Assembly (NCBI GenBank): GCA_965215215.1
Contig: OZ244043.1
Span: 3,658,001 to 3,722,000, forward strand
DNA length: 64,000 nt
Origin: CALDTK01 sp965215215
Lineage (GTDB): Bacteria; Bacteroidota; Bacteroidia; Chitinophagales; Saprospiraceae
Direction of reading: 5' to 3'
The notes under the pieces were generated by a model. It ran no database searches. It was not told the origin of the DNA and was given only the letters and a program-made list of their open reading frames with translations. Of this stretch, positions 8,959-17,445 are shown piece by piece; the stretch's first letter is position 1; each line of letters starts with the position of its first letter. A program made the translations under genes and the position numbers.

Positions 8959-10008
8959 TCAAAAGTGGAGCCACTCCCAAGCCAGCCCCCCTTCGTGACG
9001 GTAGCGGAGTGCGGGGGCGGGAATCTTGATGTGGTTGGCGAGCAGGAGAACCGTTTTGAGGACCGGGCTTTTGGTGGGTATGCGCTCCAGGTTTAGGTCT
9101 AACGACAAGTACCATTCGCGTTGGCGGGGCGTGAAGCTCCCGGCGTCGTAGGTGTAGCCGGTCTTCGCGTCCGTCCAGGTGTTGGCGAAGCCGCCGTAGA
9201 GGTTGTGGCCGCTGTAGCCGACCGCCAGATTGAGCCAAGGGGTGCGCGTATCGCGACCGATCAGCACTGCCGGGTTTGCGGACAGCCAAATGGTTTGAGC
9301 GTTGTAATCCTTTAGGAAGCGTTGCCAGGGGGTAGCTCCGTACAAATCTTTGGCCCGTTCCGCGAGGGTGGTAGAGGGACCGAGGTTACCCACTGGAGCC
9401 ACGGGGGAGGAGGGGTACGCCTCGCGCCAGTTGGACACCTTGAAGTTGAATCGTTGCTCCTTCCAGGCGAGCTCCTGCCCCACGAAGCTCGCTGTACCCG
9501 CTACGTTGAAGGCCATGTCGTACCACGAGAAGCCCCATTTGGCGCTGAAACCGTCCATCACTTCTACGGTAGACTGAAGGAGTAGGCTGGTACCGCTCGC
9601 TAGCAGCAGTGCTTTGTTACTCGGCGTACCGGACCAGCGCAGTCCGCTGTACGCCCACCGGGTGTAGTGGTAAGCGGTGTACGTGTGTCCGGCCTTGTCC
9701 ATCTGTAGCCATTCGTCCCTGTCGTTGAAGGTGTGAAACGACTCGAGCTCGTAGTCTTTGTACCAAGCCTCCCAGAGGCCGATGGCGAATCCGGTGTAGA
9801 TCGTACCCGCTGCCCCTATCGATAGCCAAAACCGCCGGGAGTCCGGCTCACGGCTCGGGGTTAGAAACGTACGTACGGGGCCACGGTCCGCCGGTACGAG
9901 GTGTACGGAATCTACGCCTCGGTATGCCTTAACGCCCTGCGCGCTTACCGACCCCACTGCAGTTAGCAGACTGAGTAAAATTCCTACGGAGCTTGGGTTG
10001 AGTACCAT
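8959..10008 (-). CDS. DUF2279 family secreted/outer-membrane protein
   Basis: 349 residues with a signal peptide ending near 'SVSAQG'. The core matches the Bacteroidota DUF2279 family: 'YTGFAIGLWEAWYKDY', 'FHTFNDRDEWLQMDKAGHTYTAYHYTRW', 'EVMDGFSAKWGFSWYDMAFNVAGTASFVGQ'. The function of the family is unknown; it is generally taken as a periplasmic or outer-membrane protein with several hydrophobic patches. It follows rplU-rpmA on the same strand but is separated from them by a strong terminator, so it is probably expressed on its own. Confidence 0.8.
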   Translation of the reverse strand: MVLNPSSVGILLSLLTAVGSVSAQGVKAYRGVDSVHLVPADRGPVRTFLTPSREPDSRRFWLSIGAAGTIYTGFAIGLWEAWYKDYELESFHTFNDRDEWLQMDKAGHTYTAYHYTRWAYSGLRWSGTPSNKALLLASGTSLLLQSTVEVMDGFSAKWGFSWYDMAFNVAGTASFVGQELAWKEQRFNFKVSNWREAYPSSPVAPVGNLGPSTTLAERAKDLYGATPWQRFLKDYNAQTIWLSANPAVLIGRDTRTPWLNLAVGYSGHNLYGGFANTWTDAKTGYTYDAGSFTPRQREWYLSLDLNLERIPTKSPVLKTVLLLANHIKIPAPALRYRHEGGLAWEWLHF

Positions 10009-10052
10009 GGACGGGAAAGGCTCATCGACGAGCGGGGGAGTCTTACAAAGGA

Positions 10053-10084
10053 AAAGGCCCCGACAGCATTGTGCCGGGGCCTTT
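10053..10084 (-). terminator. Rho-independent terminator after rplU-rpmA
   Basis: Perfect 10-bp stem AAAGGCCCCG / CGGGGCCTTT around a 12-nt loop. On the minus strand the run ends GGGGCCTTTTCCTTTG. It lies 31 nt after the rpmA stop. Confidence 0.85.
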
Positions 10085-10114
10085 GTGGAAGGAGACTTGC
10101 AAAGCGTAAGTCAC

Positions 10115-10927
10115 CTATCCCTCTTTGCCTCCCTTGAGGGAATCTTGTAGAGTTTTTAGCTCGTCCCACTTCTCGTCGCGAGCGAGTTCGGCTTGCTGAA
10201 TCCAAGTGGCGGGATTGTGGATCTTGTAACGCGGCCCGGCTGCGTCCAACACCGTTTGGATACGGGTAGGTTCGGAGTCGGCTACTTGCGCGAAGGTATA
10301 GAGTCCGTCGGCCTGGAGCAGCGAGGCAATCTCGGGTCCTACGCCTTCGATCTGGGTTAGGTCGTCGGAGGTCTCCTGGTTGTACGCGGTGATCGGGCCC
10401 GCTGCGGATTGCGCTACTTCCTGATCCGGGGTAGCAATCTCGTTCAGGTTGGCTGCACCGGGCTTACTGACGCTGTCGCGGGCGAGCTCAGCGTCCGTGT
10501 TTTGCGTGTTGGTTTCTGCCTCGACGACCTCATCGGAGGCGGGCAGCGTAGAAGGTGTTGGTTTGCTTGCGGGCTGGGAGCTACGGGTGGCGCCCGCGCC
10601 CGGAGTTTTCGCGAAAGCGGAGGCCGCCGAGCGGGTTGCCTGTACGGGACGAGTTGAGTTCGCCACGGTTTCGTCGGTCGCCAAAATGCTCACGTAAGTA
10701 CGGTCGCCACGGCGCTTGCGGAAAACGACGGTGCCGTCGACGCGGGCGTGGAGGGTGTAGTCCTTGCCCATGTAGACGTTGTCACCCGGGTGAAACTTGG
10801 TGCCCCGCTGACGGACGATGATGTTGCCGGCAATGGCGGCTTGCCCACCGAAGAGCTTGACGCCGAGGTATTTAGGTCTACTGTCGCGGCCGTTGTCCGT
10901 GGAGCCTACGCCTTTCTTGTGTGCCAT
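10115..10927 (-). CDS. rpmA: 50S ribosomal protein L27 with long C-terminal helix-hairpin-helix extension
   Basis: Residues 1-85 are a complete L27: 'MAHKKGVGSTDNGRDSRPKY', 'LGVKLFGGQAAIAGNIIVRQ', 'RGTKFHPGDNVYMGKDYTL'. L27 normally ends there, but this protein continues to 270 residues. A low-complexity Ser/Thr/Ala/Pro linker (about 88-188) leads to a C-terminal helix-hairpin-helix-type domain (about 189-270) with 'DDLTQIEGVGPEIASLLQA' and 'ARDEKWDELKTLQDSL'. That tail is of the sort I recall at the end of ribosomal protein L21 in many Bacteroidota; here L21 next door is short and L27 carries it. A copy of the dispersed motif (10605-10618) lies in the linker. Start 10927 gives the exact L27 N-terminus. 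Confidence 0.93.
   Translation of the reverse strand: MAHKKGVGSTDNGRDSRPKYLGVKLFGGQAAIAGNIIVRQRGTKFHPGDNVYMGKDYTLHARVDGTVVFRKRRGDRTYVSILATDETVANSTRPVQATRSAASAFAKTPGAGATRSSQPASKPTPSTLPASDEVVEAETNTQNTDAELARDSVSKPGAANLNEIATPDQEVAQSAAGPITAYNQETSDDLTQIEGVGPEIASLLQADGLYTFAQVADSEPTRIQTVLDAAGPRYKIHNPATWIQQAELARDEKWDELKTLQDSLKGGKEG
10605..10618. repeat. Dispersed 14-bp motif, exact copy
   Basis: GTTTTCGCGAAAGC on plus; inside rpmA linker, read as 'AFAKT' on the coding strand. Confidence 0.85.
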
Positions 10928-10953
10928 GGTATTCTAAATTGTGGGGGTTGCGC

Positions 10954-11268
10954 CTAGCTGGCGATGGCGTCGACTTTGATACGAGAGAAGCTTTGGCGGT
11001 GGCCGTTCTTGCGGCGGTAGCCTTTGCGGCGTTTCTTCTTGAAGACGATCACCTTGTCGCCGCGTACGTGGTCGAGGACGGTGAGGTTGACTACGGCCCC
11101 CGAGATGGTGGGCGTTCCGTGCGTAGGGTCGCCGCTGTCCGGGGCGATGAGGTGGACCTGGTCGATCTCGACCTTGTCCCCTGCTTCGGCATCGAGCTGG
11201 TGGACGAAGAGCTCCTGGCCCTCCGACACTTTAAATTGCTGACCAGCGATGGTAACGATAGCAAACAT
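10954..11268 (-). CDS. rplU: 50S ribosomal protein L21
   Basis: 104 residues, the standard bacterial L21 length, with 'MFAIVTIAGQQFKVSEGQEL', 'DKVEIDQVHLI' and the basic tail 'VIVFKKKRRKGYRRKNGHRQ'. Large-subunit protein; first gene of the rplU-rpmA pair, 26 nt from rpmA. The C-terminal extension found on L21 in many Bacteroidota is missing. On the minus strand TATCTTCG lies about 40 nt upstream and is a plausible -7 element. Confidence 0.97.
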   Translation of the reverse strand: MFAIVTIAGQQFKVSEGQELFVHQLDAEAGDKVEIDQVHLIAPDSGDPTHGTPTISGAVVNLTVLDHVRGDKVIVFKKKRRKGYRRKNGHRQSFSRIKVDAIAS

Positions 11269-11315
11269 GTGTAGGGAATTTGAAAACGGCCGCGAAGATA
11301 GGTAGATCGATCGGG

Positions 11316-12557
11316 TTATATCAGGTCTTCCAGTCGAAAGCTCAGCGAAACGGATACACCGTTTCTGATCAGCCGCAGCTTCACGAGTTTTCCGACCTTC
11401 TTCCGGAGGCGTGCCTGTGTGCGATTGAGGCCCATCAACCGGGTGGGTACGCCGTTTACGTGTGTTATCTGGTCGCCCGACCGAAAGCCCACGTCCGCCG
11501 CCGGCGAGCCCGGGGTCACGAGTTGCACCAGCACCTCCCGCAGGGTCGCGCCGGCCGCGACCAGCGTCAATCCCGAACGATCGTACGGGCGGCGCCGGGC
11601 GTACTTGCGCGTGGGCTTTAAGTAGAGCACCTCGTTGGGAAAGTCTAGAGTGACTAGGAATCGATCGAGGAGTCGGTTGCCGAGCAATCCACTTCGCAGC
11701 GGAATATCTGCGACGAATTCAGCGTCGTTCGTGGGTTGGAAATGGGTGATAACGTCTCGTAGGTGTAGACTCCCCAGTCGGATGGAGTCGCTCCGGCCCA
11801 CGTACCCGAAGAGTTCGCCCCCGAGGCCGAATCCGACGCTCCCGAGTACGATCTTCGGTGGGTAGAGCAGCGAATCCCGCGAGTCGGCGTGCAGCAAGAG
11901 CTCGAGTGAGGCCCCCGTATCCATGAGTAGTTCGAGGGTGTCGGCGAATCCGGCGTGCACGCGCACGGGCAGCATGAGGTAAGGTTTGCGGTCCTTGAGC
12001 GTTAGCGGTATTCGTACACCGTCCCTGCGCTGCTCCCGCGGAACGCGGGTTTGCAGCCGGATACGGAGCCGCCGGTAGTCGATCGTCATGGCGTACGCCC
12101 CGAAGGCACGTATCCCGAGTATCCCGTAGACGCTATCGCCGGTCAGTTCGGCGAGGTCGAGGACGTCCGCATCCAGCAGGATAAGGGGCTGGCTCCCCAG
12201 CTGCAAGGGGCCTACCCGGATGGAGGTCCGACGGATGATGTAGCCCGTTAGCGCGGTGGAGAGATCCGAGCCGACGATGCGGATCAGGTCGTCCGGTTCC
12301 CGACCCAGTAAGCTGATCAGTTCCGGGCTAGCGAGAATGGTATGTTGCGATCCGGTATCGAAAATGAATTTTGTCGGCAAGACGCCATCGATGTTAACGG
12401 CCACGATAATGAAGCCGTTGGTGTACTCAAAAGGAATCTCGTATTCGGTGGCGGCGAGGGAGTTTGCTGCTTCCGCAAAACACGGGGAACCGTTCGAGAT
12501 CAGCTGAATACATAGGAAATACGGCCATAAATTGACCGAATGTAAAGCGCGAAGCAT
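11316..12557 (-). CDS. Secreted retropepsin-like aspartyl protease with C-terminal PDZ domain
   Basis: About 413 residues from ATG 12557. A hydrophobic N-terminus (about 1-30, ending near 'CFAEA') suggests export. Two aspartyl-protease halves are visible, each with its catalytic motif: 'FIFDTGSQHTIL' (DTG at about 67-69) and 'LLMDTGASLELL' (about 213-215). The C-terminal 75 residues look like a PDZ domain ('LVTPGSPAADVGFRSGDQITHVNG'). The single-chain, two-DTG + PDZ arrangement is common in Bacteroidota; substrates are unknown. An in-frame ATG at 12587 would add ten basic residues, less signal-like; a -7-like CAAGTATA (complement at 12598-12605) sits just upstream. Confidence 0.8.
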   Translation of the reverse strand: MLRALHSVNLWPYFLCIQLISNGSPCFAEAANSLAATEYEIPFEYTNGFIIVAVNIDGVLPTKFIFDTGSQHTILASPELISLLGREPDDLIRIVGSDLSTALTGYIIRRTSIRVGPLQLGSQPLILLDADVLDLAELTGDSVYGILGIRAFGAYAMTIDYRRLRIRLQTRVPREQRRDGVRIPLTLKDRKPYLMLPVRVHAGFADTLELLMDTGASLELLLHADSRDSLLYPPKIVLGSVGFGLGGELFGYVGRSDSIRLGSLHLRDVITHFQPTNDAEFVADIPLRSGLLGNRLLDRFLVTLDFPNEVLYLKPTRKYARRRPYDRSGLTLVAAGATLREVLVQLVTPGSPAADVGFRSGDQITHVNGVPTRLMGLNRTQARLRKKVGKLVKLRLIRNGVSVSLSFRLEDLI

Positions 12558-12678
12558 ACGGGAACGGTGGGGGTGGCGTCTTTGCAAAAGCGAAATTCAA
12601 GTATAGCAAAACCTCGCTTGCGCTAACGGTAGAAAGTGCAACAGGGCGGACGAGGTTTAGAATTTAGTTCGGGAACGC

Positions 12679-12709
12679 TTGGTTTAACCGCCTTAGAGCG
12701 CCACATTTG
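12679..12709 (+). promoter_or_regulatory. Probable promoter of the SusC/SusD locus
   Basis: TTG (12679-12681), 20 nt, then CACATTTG (12702-12709): one mismatch from the Bacteroidota -33/-7 consensus with the standard spacing. The predicted start is near 12716, leaving ~65 nt before the SusC ATG. No anti-sigma/sigma factor or two-component regulator gene is adjacent. Confidence 0.45.
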
Positions 12710-12782
12710 CCGATGGCAGTAACGATATGGTTGCGGCCGTTTTCAAACTCACGGTCTTTTGACAACAGCTTATACCCCTCAC

Positions 12783-15700
12783 ATGCGATTACTACACTAC
12801 GTTTCGTGGTCTCGCGCACTTTGGATCGTTGCGCTCACCTTTGTTTCTATTGCTACCGTTTCGGCTCAGCGGACGCTGTCGGGTACGCTGACGGATGAGG
12901 GAACGGACGAACCGCTCATCGGTGCTAACATCCTTGTGGTGGGCACAAGCACCGGTACGGTGACGGACTTTGACGGTAACTACGAGCTCGAGATCCCAGA
13001 TGAGGATGGGGTGCAACTGCGCATTACGTACACGGGCTATGCTACCGAGACCATTGATTTAACTTCGGATCAATCGACGCTTGATATTGCTATGCGTTCT
13101 GGTCAGGATCTGGAGGAGGTCGTGGTTGTGGGTTATGGCTCTCAAACTCAGGACGAGGTGACGAGTGCCGTGACATCGGTGAAGGAAAAGGACTTCAACC
13201 AAGGAGTCGTGAATAACCCAACTCAGCTCGTTCAGGGCAAAGTTGCTGGTTTGCAGATCGCTCAACCGGGTGGAAACCCGAACGCTACACCTACGATCCG
13301 ACTTCGTGGACTTTCCACACTTGGTGCAAATACAGAGCCGCTCGTTATTATCGACGGTGTAGTAGGTGCTACGCTTCAAAGTGTAGATCCGAGCGATATC
13401 GCTTCTTTTGATGTCTTGAAGGATGGATCTGCCGCAGCTATATATGGTACACGTGCAGCATCTGGAGTTATCCTGATTACCACTAAAAATGGTCAAGCTG
13501 GTAAGACTGTTGTTTCTTATAATGTTCAGGGGGGGCTTACGACCGTAGCCAAAGCAGTTCCTGTTGCGAGCGCGGAACGCTACGTAGAGCTGAGAGGGGA
13601 GGCGGTAGACTATGGGGAGCAAAACGATCTATCTGATCTCCTCACTCGCGATGCACTCACCCAAGTTCATAATGTGAGTTTGAGTGGTGGTTTAGGTACC
13701 GGAAATTATCGCGCATCCTTTAATTACAGGGACGAACAAGGAGTTTCGAGAGCATCTGGTTTTGATCAACTTAATGGTCGTTTAAGTGTAAATCAAACTG
13801 CTTTAGATGGGCGACTCAAGTTTACCATCGTTGGATCTTCGACTAGCCGGAATTCAGAATTCGGTTTTGACGAAGCATTTAACTATGCAACGACGTTCAA
13901 TCCAACGCTTGCAATCCGGCCCGATCTGCCTGATGGTGATTACGACGGATTTATCGTGCGCGGCGGATTCTCTCAGATTCAGCAAAATGATTACTTTAAT
14001 CCAATTGCTATCATCGAGCAAAACTCCAATACCGGAGTTCGACGGGACGCTCTACTGTCTGGTCGCGTGGTCTTGACGCCCGTTAATGGCTTGGATCTAT
14101 CTGCTCAGTATTCGATCAACCAAACTAATAACAGAAATAATACTTACTTCGGTCGTAATGATCAGTTCAGAGGCTTCGGTAGCCGAGGACTCGCTACCAG
14201 GTTCGACGATGAGGTGCGAAACAATCTTTTTGAATTGACCGGTACGTACGTGGTTGATCTATCGGATAAACTAAACGTGGAAGTTTTGGCTGGTTACAGC
14301 TACCAACAGTTAGAGAGCGATTTTACAAGGAACGAATCGGGCAGTGTGGTATCAGATGCGTTAGGAACCGATAATTTTGCGCTTGCCAGTAATTTCCGCT
14401 TCGGCCTGGGTAATGTTACGTCCGGTGGAGATCGCAGCGAAATTCAAAGCTATTTCGGTAGAGTAAGCCTCGATTTCGATAACACCTACTTTTTGCAAGC
14501 TTCCGTTCGTCAGGACGGTTCCACGAGATTTGGAAACGACGAAAAGACAGGCATTTTCCCGGCAGTATCAGGAGGTATCAACCTCGGATCCTTTGTTTCT
14601 AGTCCTAACGTGAATACTCTGAAGCTGAGAGTCGGTTATGGAGTTACTGGAAATATTCCAGGAGAAAGCTTGCTGTCCAAGTTGGTTTATGAAGGGCAAG
14701 ACTTCTACCCAATTGAGGGTAATCCCCGTAGTTTCCTTCAGGCGGTTGGACCTGGTCGTTCGGCCAATGCTGGACTCCGCTTCGAGAAAAAAGGAGAGCT
14801 CAACGCAGGTTTGGACTTTGCTTTTCTAGACTATAAGTTAACCGGTACATTTGACTATTTCAGGAGAAGAACAACCGACCTCCTATTCCCCGTAGCGGTG
14901 GCACCAGGAGGAACGAGCCCTAACGGGGACCCCTTCTTGACCAACTCGATCGAGGCCAACCTTGATGATGTAGCCTTCGAAAATACAGGAGTAGAATTTA
15001 CAGTTGCTTACGATGTTGTTAGCAATGAGACGTTTTCTTGGACTCCCCGCGTTGTCATTTCTACAGTGAAGACCATCTTCGATAGTGTGGACACGGATAA
15101 TCCGGTATTTACCTTTTTCCCTGGTGGAGCGGGCGAACAGTATCAATTCGAAACTTCTCCAGGTGCTCCCGGGCAGAATAACGCACCTACGCAGGTTTTG
15201 CGTGCTGGAGAAGAGATTGGTCAAATTTATACGTATGAATTTCAAGACATATCCGAAAGTGGAGACTACGTCTTTGTTGATCAGAATAATGACGGTACAA
15301 TTGAGTTCACTTCAGGAGCGTCCCCTGACAAAATTGTGGTAGGATCAGGTTTACCAGATTGGACTCTAGGATTCCAAAATGAGTTCCGATTTGGGAACTT
15401 TGATGCTAGTCTATTTTTTAGGGGCGTCTTCGGCCACAGTCTTCAGAATCTCAATCGTAACTTCTATGAGAACGTATCTCCCAGTCGAGGAACAGATAAC
15501 GTCGTTATTACAGAGCTTTTCGACGAAAGGTTACGACCAGACGAATTAAGGTTTAATTCGCTGTATGTTGAAAAGGCCGATTTCTTGACCCTCGACAATG
15601 CATCCGTAGGTTACACCATACCACTTAGCGAAGGATCTGCTATTTCGAGCCTACGAGTTGCGCTAAGTGGACAACGATTGTTCTACATAACAGGTTATAC

Positions 15701-15836
15701 TGGTGTCGATCCTGAGGTACGGTATGCTGATAACGTTGATCCCTTCAATCCCAACATCTTAGCTCCGGGTATAGATCGACGGAATAGTTATTTTCGTACA
15801 CGTTCTTTCAACCTTGCTGTTAGCGTCTCATTCTAA
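12783..15836 (+). CDS. SusC/RagA-type TonB-linked outer-membrane receptor
   Basis: 1017 residues. Order: signal peptide (to about 'TVSAQ', residue 29), CarboxypepD-regulatory-like domain ('TLSGTLTDEGTDEPLIGANI', about 30-110), the SusC motif 'LEEVVVVGYGSQTQDEVTSAV', a plug domain with 'GLQIAQPGGNPNATPTIRLRG' and 'IYGTRAASGVILITTK', then a ~750-residue beta-barrel. It imports oligomeric nutrients together with the SusD downstream; the substrate is not evident. The start at 12783 gives a proper signal peptide; an in-frame GTG-like start 24 nt upstream would not. From about 13.3 kb the gene is much more AT-rich than its own 5' end and the neighbouring genes, a mosaic pattern. Confidence 0.95.
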   Translation: MRLLHYVSWSRALWIVALTFVSIATVSAQRTLSGTLTDEGTDEPLIGANILVVGTSTGTVTDFDGNYELEIPDEDGVQLRITYTGYATETIDLTSDQSTLDIAMRSGQDLEEVVVVGYGSQTQDEVTSAVTSVKEKDFNQGVVNNPTQLVQGKVAGLQIAQPGGNPNATPTIRLRGLSTLGANTEPLVIIDGVVGATLQSVDPSDIASFDVLKDGSAAAIYGTRAASGVILITTKNGQAGKTVVSYNVQGGLTTVAKAVPVASAERYVELRGEAVDYGEQNDLSDLLTRDALTQVHNVSLSGGLGTGNYRASFNYRDEQGVSRASGFDQLNGRLSVNQTALDGRLKFTIVGSSTSRNSEFGFDEAFNYATTFNPTLAIRPDLPDGDYDGFIVRGGFSQIQQNDYFNPIAIIEQNSNTGVRRDALLSGRVVLTPVNGLDLSAQYSINQTNNRNNTYFGRNDQFRGFGSRGLATRFDDEVRNNLFELTGTYVVDLSDKLNVEVLAGYSYQQLESDFTRNESGSVVSDALGTDNFALASNFRFGLGNVTSGGDRSEIQSYFGRVSLDFDNTYFLQASVRQDGSTRFGNDEKTGIFPAVSGGINLGSFVSSPNVNTLKLRVGYGVTGNIPGESLLSKLVYEGQDFYPIEGNPRSFLQAVGPGRSANAGLRFEKKGELNAGLDFAFLDYKLTGTFDYFRRRTTDLLFPVAVAPGGTSPNGDPFLTNSIEANLDDVAFENTGVEFTVAYDVVSNETFSWTPRVVISTVKTIFDSVDTDNPVFTFFPGGAGEQYQFETSPGAPGQNNAPTQVLRAGEEIGQIYTYEFQDISESGDYVFVDQNNDGTIEFTSGASPDKIVVGSGLPDWTLGFQNEFRFGNFDASLFFRGVFGHSLQNLNRNFYENVSPSRGTDNVVITELFDERLRPDELRFNSLYVEKADFLTLDNASVGYTIPLSEGSAISSLRVALSGQRLFYITGYTGVDPEVRYADNVDPFNPNILAPGIDRRNSYFRTRSFNLAVSVSF

Positions 15837-15846
15837 ATTGCCAAAT

Positions 15847-17388
15847 ATGAATCTTTCGATACGAAAGTCAAAGTTCGCTTTCCTTATAGGTCTTTCCATT
15901 GCTGTGGCAGGTTGTACCGACTTAGAGGAAGAGCCATTTGGCCAACTAGCTGCTTCGGACTTCGGGTCCAATGATGGAGAGTTCACTGCTTTGCTAGCAG
16001 GAGGATATACCCAGGTTTATGGGCTACTTGGAAACCACAATAGCTTGTGGTCGATGCAGGAGATTTCTTCTGACGAAGCAGTCATCCCTACGCGGGGAGC
16101 TGACTGGGCTGACGGTGGGCAGTGGATCCGTATGCATAAGCACGAGATGCTCCCTAGTGAAGAGTCTGTGAATAATGCATGGAACAAGCTTTATACAGGT
16201 ATTGCGACAGCTAATAGACTACTCGAAACCCTTCCAGCACTTAATCCTGAGCGGGCTGCCGCAGCCGCTCCTGAGCTAAGGGGCTTAAGGGCATTATACT
16301 ACTATTACCTCTTGGATACATACGGTAACGTTCCGCTTATCACCACCTTCTTGGGTAATGAAGCCGCGCCCGCTACTCGTCCCCGTGCTGAAATCTATGA
16401 TTTCGTCGTTTCTGAGCTGACCTCAATAATTCCGGATCTGCCCAATCAGCGACTATATGCGAGGATGACCCGTCCAGTTGCACAGGCATTACTCGCCAAA
16501 GTTTATTTGAATGCCGAGGTGTATTCAGGTACCAGTCAATATGAAGAAGCTGTCGCTCAGGCAGACTCTGTCATCAACTCGGGCTTCTATTCCATTGAGG
16601 ACGACTATTTTGCCAACTTTGTTTCTCAAAACGAAGGCTCTCGCGAGAACATCTTTGTAATTCCTTACGACGAAAGATTTGGACCGGGATTTAACCTTGG
16701 CCAAATGACCCTTCATTACCAGAATCAGCTTACGTTCCAAAGTCAGGAGTCCCCATGGAACGGCTATGCAAGCTTGCAAGAATTCTACGATAGTTACGAT
16801 GATTCCGATCTAAGAAAGGGACAGAACGGAAACGCTACTGTTCCCGGTAACTTTATTGCTGGACAGCAGTTTACGGCAACCGGCGATACGCTTTCCGACC
16901 CGGCGGCGGAAAGCACTGATCCTGATGGAGCAAGATTGGTTTTCACCCCTGAACTAAATCAGCTTGCACCGGGTGCATTTCGTCAAGCAGGCGTGAGATT
17001 AGGAAAATTTCGGTTTCCGAGTGGATTTACTCAAAACCTTAGCAATGACTTCCCGATCCTACGATATTCGGATATTCTACTTACAAAAGCCGAAGGTCTT
17101 TATAGATTGAATGGCGGGGGTGATGGCGATGCGATTGCACTCGTCAATTTGGTTCGTGAAAGAGCAGGCATCGATGGTTTGGATGAGTTGGATGACGAAA
17201 ATTTACTTGCTGAGCGGGGTAGGGAGATGTTTTTGGAAATGACGCGTCGTCAAGACCTAATTCGTTTTGGTAAGTTCGGCGAGCCTTGGTACGAGAAGCC
17301 TGCTTCCGATGAGACGAAAGAGTTGATGCCTATTCCGGCTGCCCAGATTCAGGCTAACCCTAATCTGGTTCAAAATCCAGGGTACTAG
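15847..17388 (+). CDS. SusD/RagB family substrate-binding lipoprotein
   Basis: 513 residues. Lipoprotein signal 'FAFLIGLSIAVAGC' places the acylated Cys at about 24. The rest matches SusD/RagB: 'AWNKLYTGIATANRLLETL', 'ELRGLRALYYYYLLDTYGNVPLI' (the conserved helix after the first TPR), 'ARMTRPVAQALLAKVYLNAEVY', and the C-terminal 'DLIRFGKF' and 'LMPIPAAQIQANPNLVQNPGY'. It caps the SusC barrel on the cell surface. It begins 10 nt after the SusC stop, shares its low GC, and is followed by a very strong palindromic terminator. Confidence 0.96.
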   Translation: MNLSIRKSKFAFLIGLSIAVAGCTDLEEEPFGQLAASDFGSNDGEFTALLAGGYTQVYGLLGNHNSLWSMQEISSDEAVIPTRGADWADGGQWIRMHKHEMLPSEESVNNAWNKLYTGIATANRLLETLPALNPERAAAAAPELRGLRALYYYYLLDTYGNVPLITTFLGNEAAPATRPRAEIYDFVVSELTSIIPDLPNQRLYARMTRPVAQALLAKVYLNAEVYSGTSQYEEAVAQADSVINSGFYSIEDDYFANFVSQNEGSRENIFVIPYDERFGPGFNLGQMTLHYQNQLTFQSQESPWNGYASLQEFYDSYDDSDLRKGQNGNATVPGNFIAGQQFTATGDTLSDPAAESTDPDGARLVFTPELNQLAPGAFRQAGVRLGKFRFPSGFTQNLSNDFPILRYSDILLTKAEGLYRLNGGGDGDAIALVNLVRERAGIDGLDELDDENLLAERGREMFLEMTRRQDLIRFGKFGEPWYEKPASDETKELMPIPAAQIQANPNLVQNPGY

Positions 17389-17403
17389 TTTTCTTGTTCT
17401 TAA

Positions 17404-17445
17404 TAGAAAGCCCCCGTTCAAGCATGCTTGAACGGGGGCTTTCTA
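17404..17445 (+). terminator. 42-bp perfect palindromic terminator after SusD
   Basis: From TAGAAAGCCCCCGTTCAAGC to its exact reverse complement ending GGGGGCTTTCTA, 21 bp on each side with no spacer. The stem carries the A-run/T-run expected of a bidirectional terminator. The next gene starts at its right edge, so read-through would be needed to reach the VCBS genes from the SusC promoter. Confidence 0.85.
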
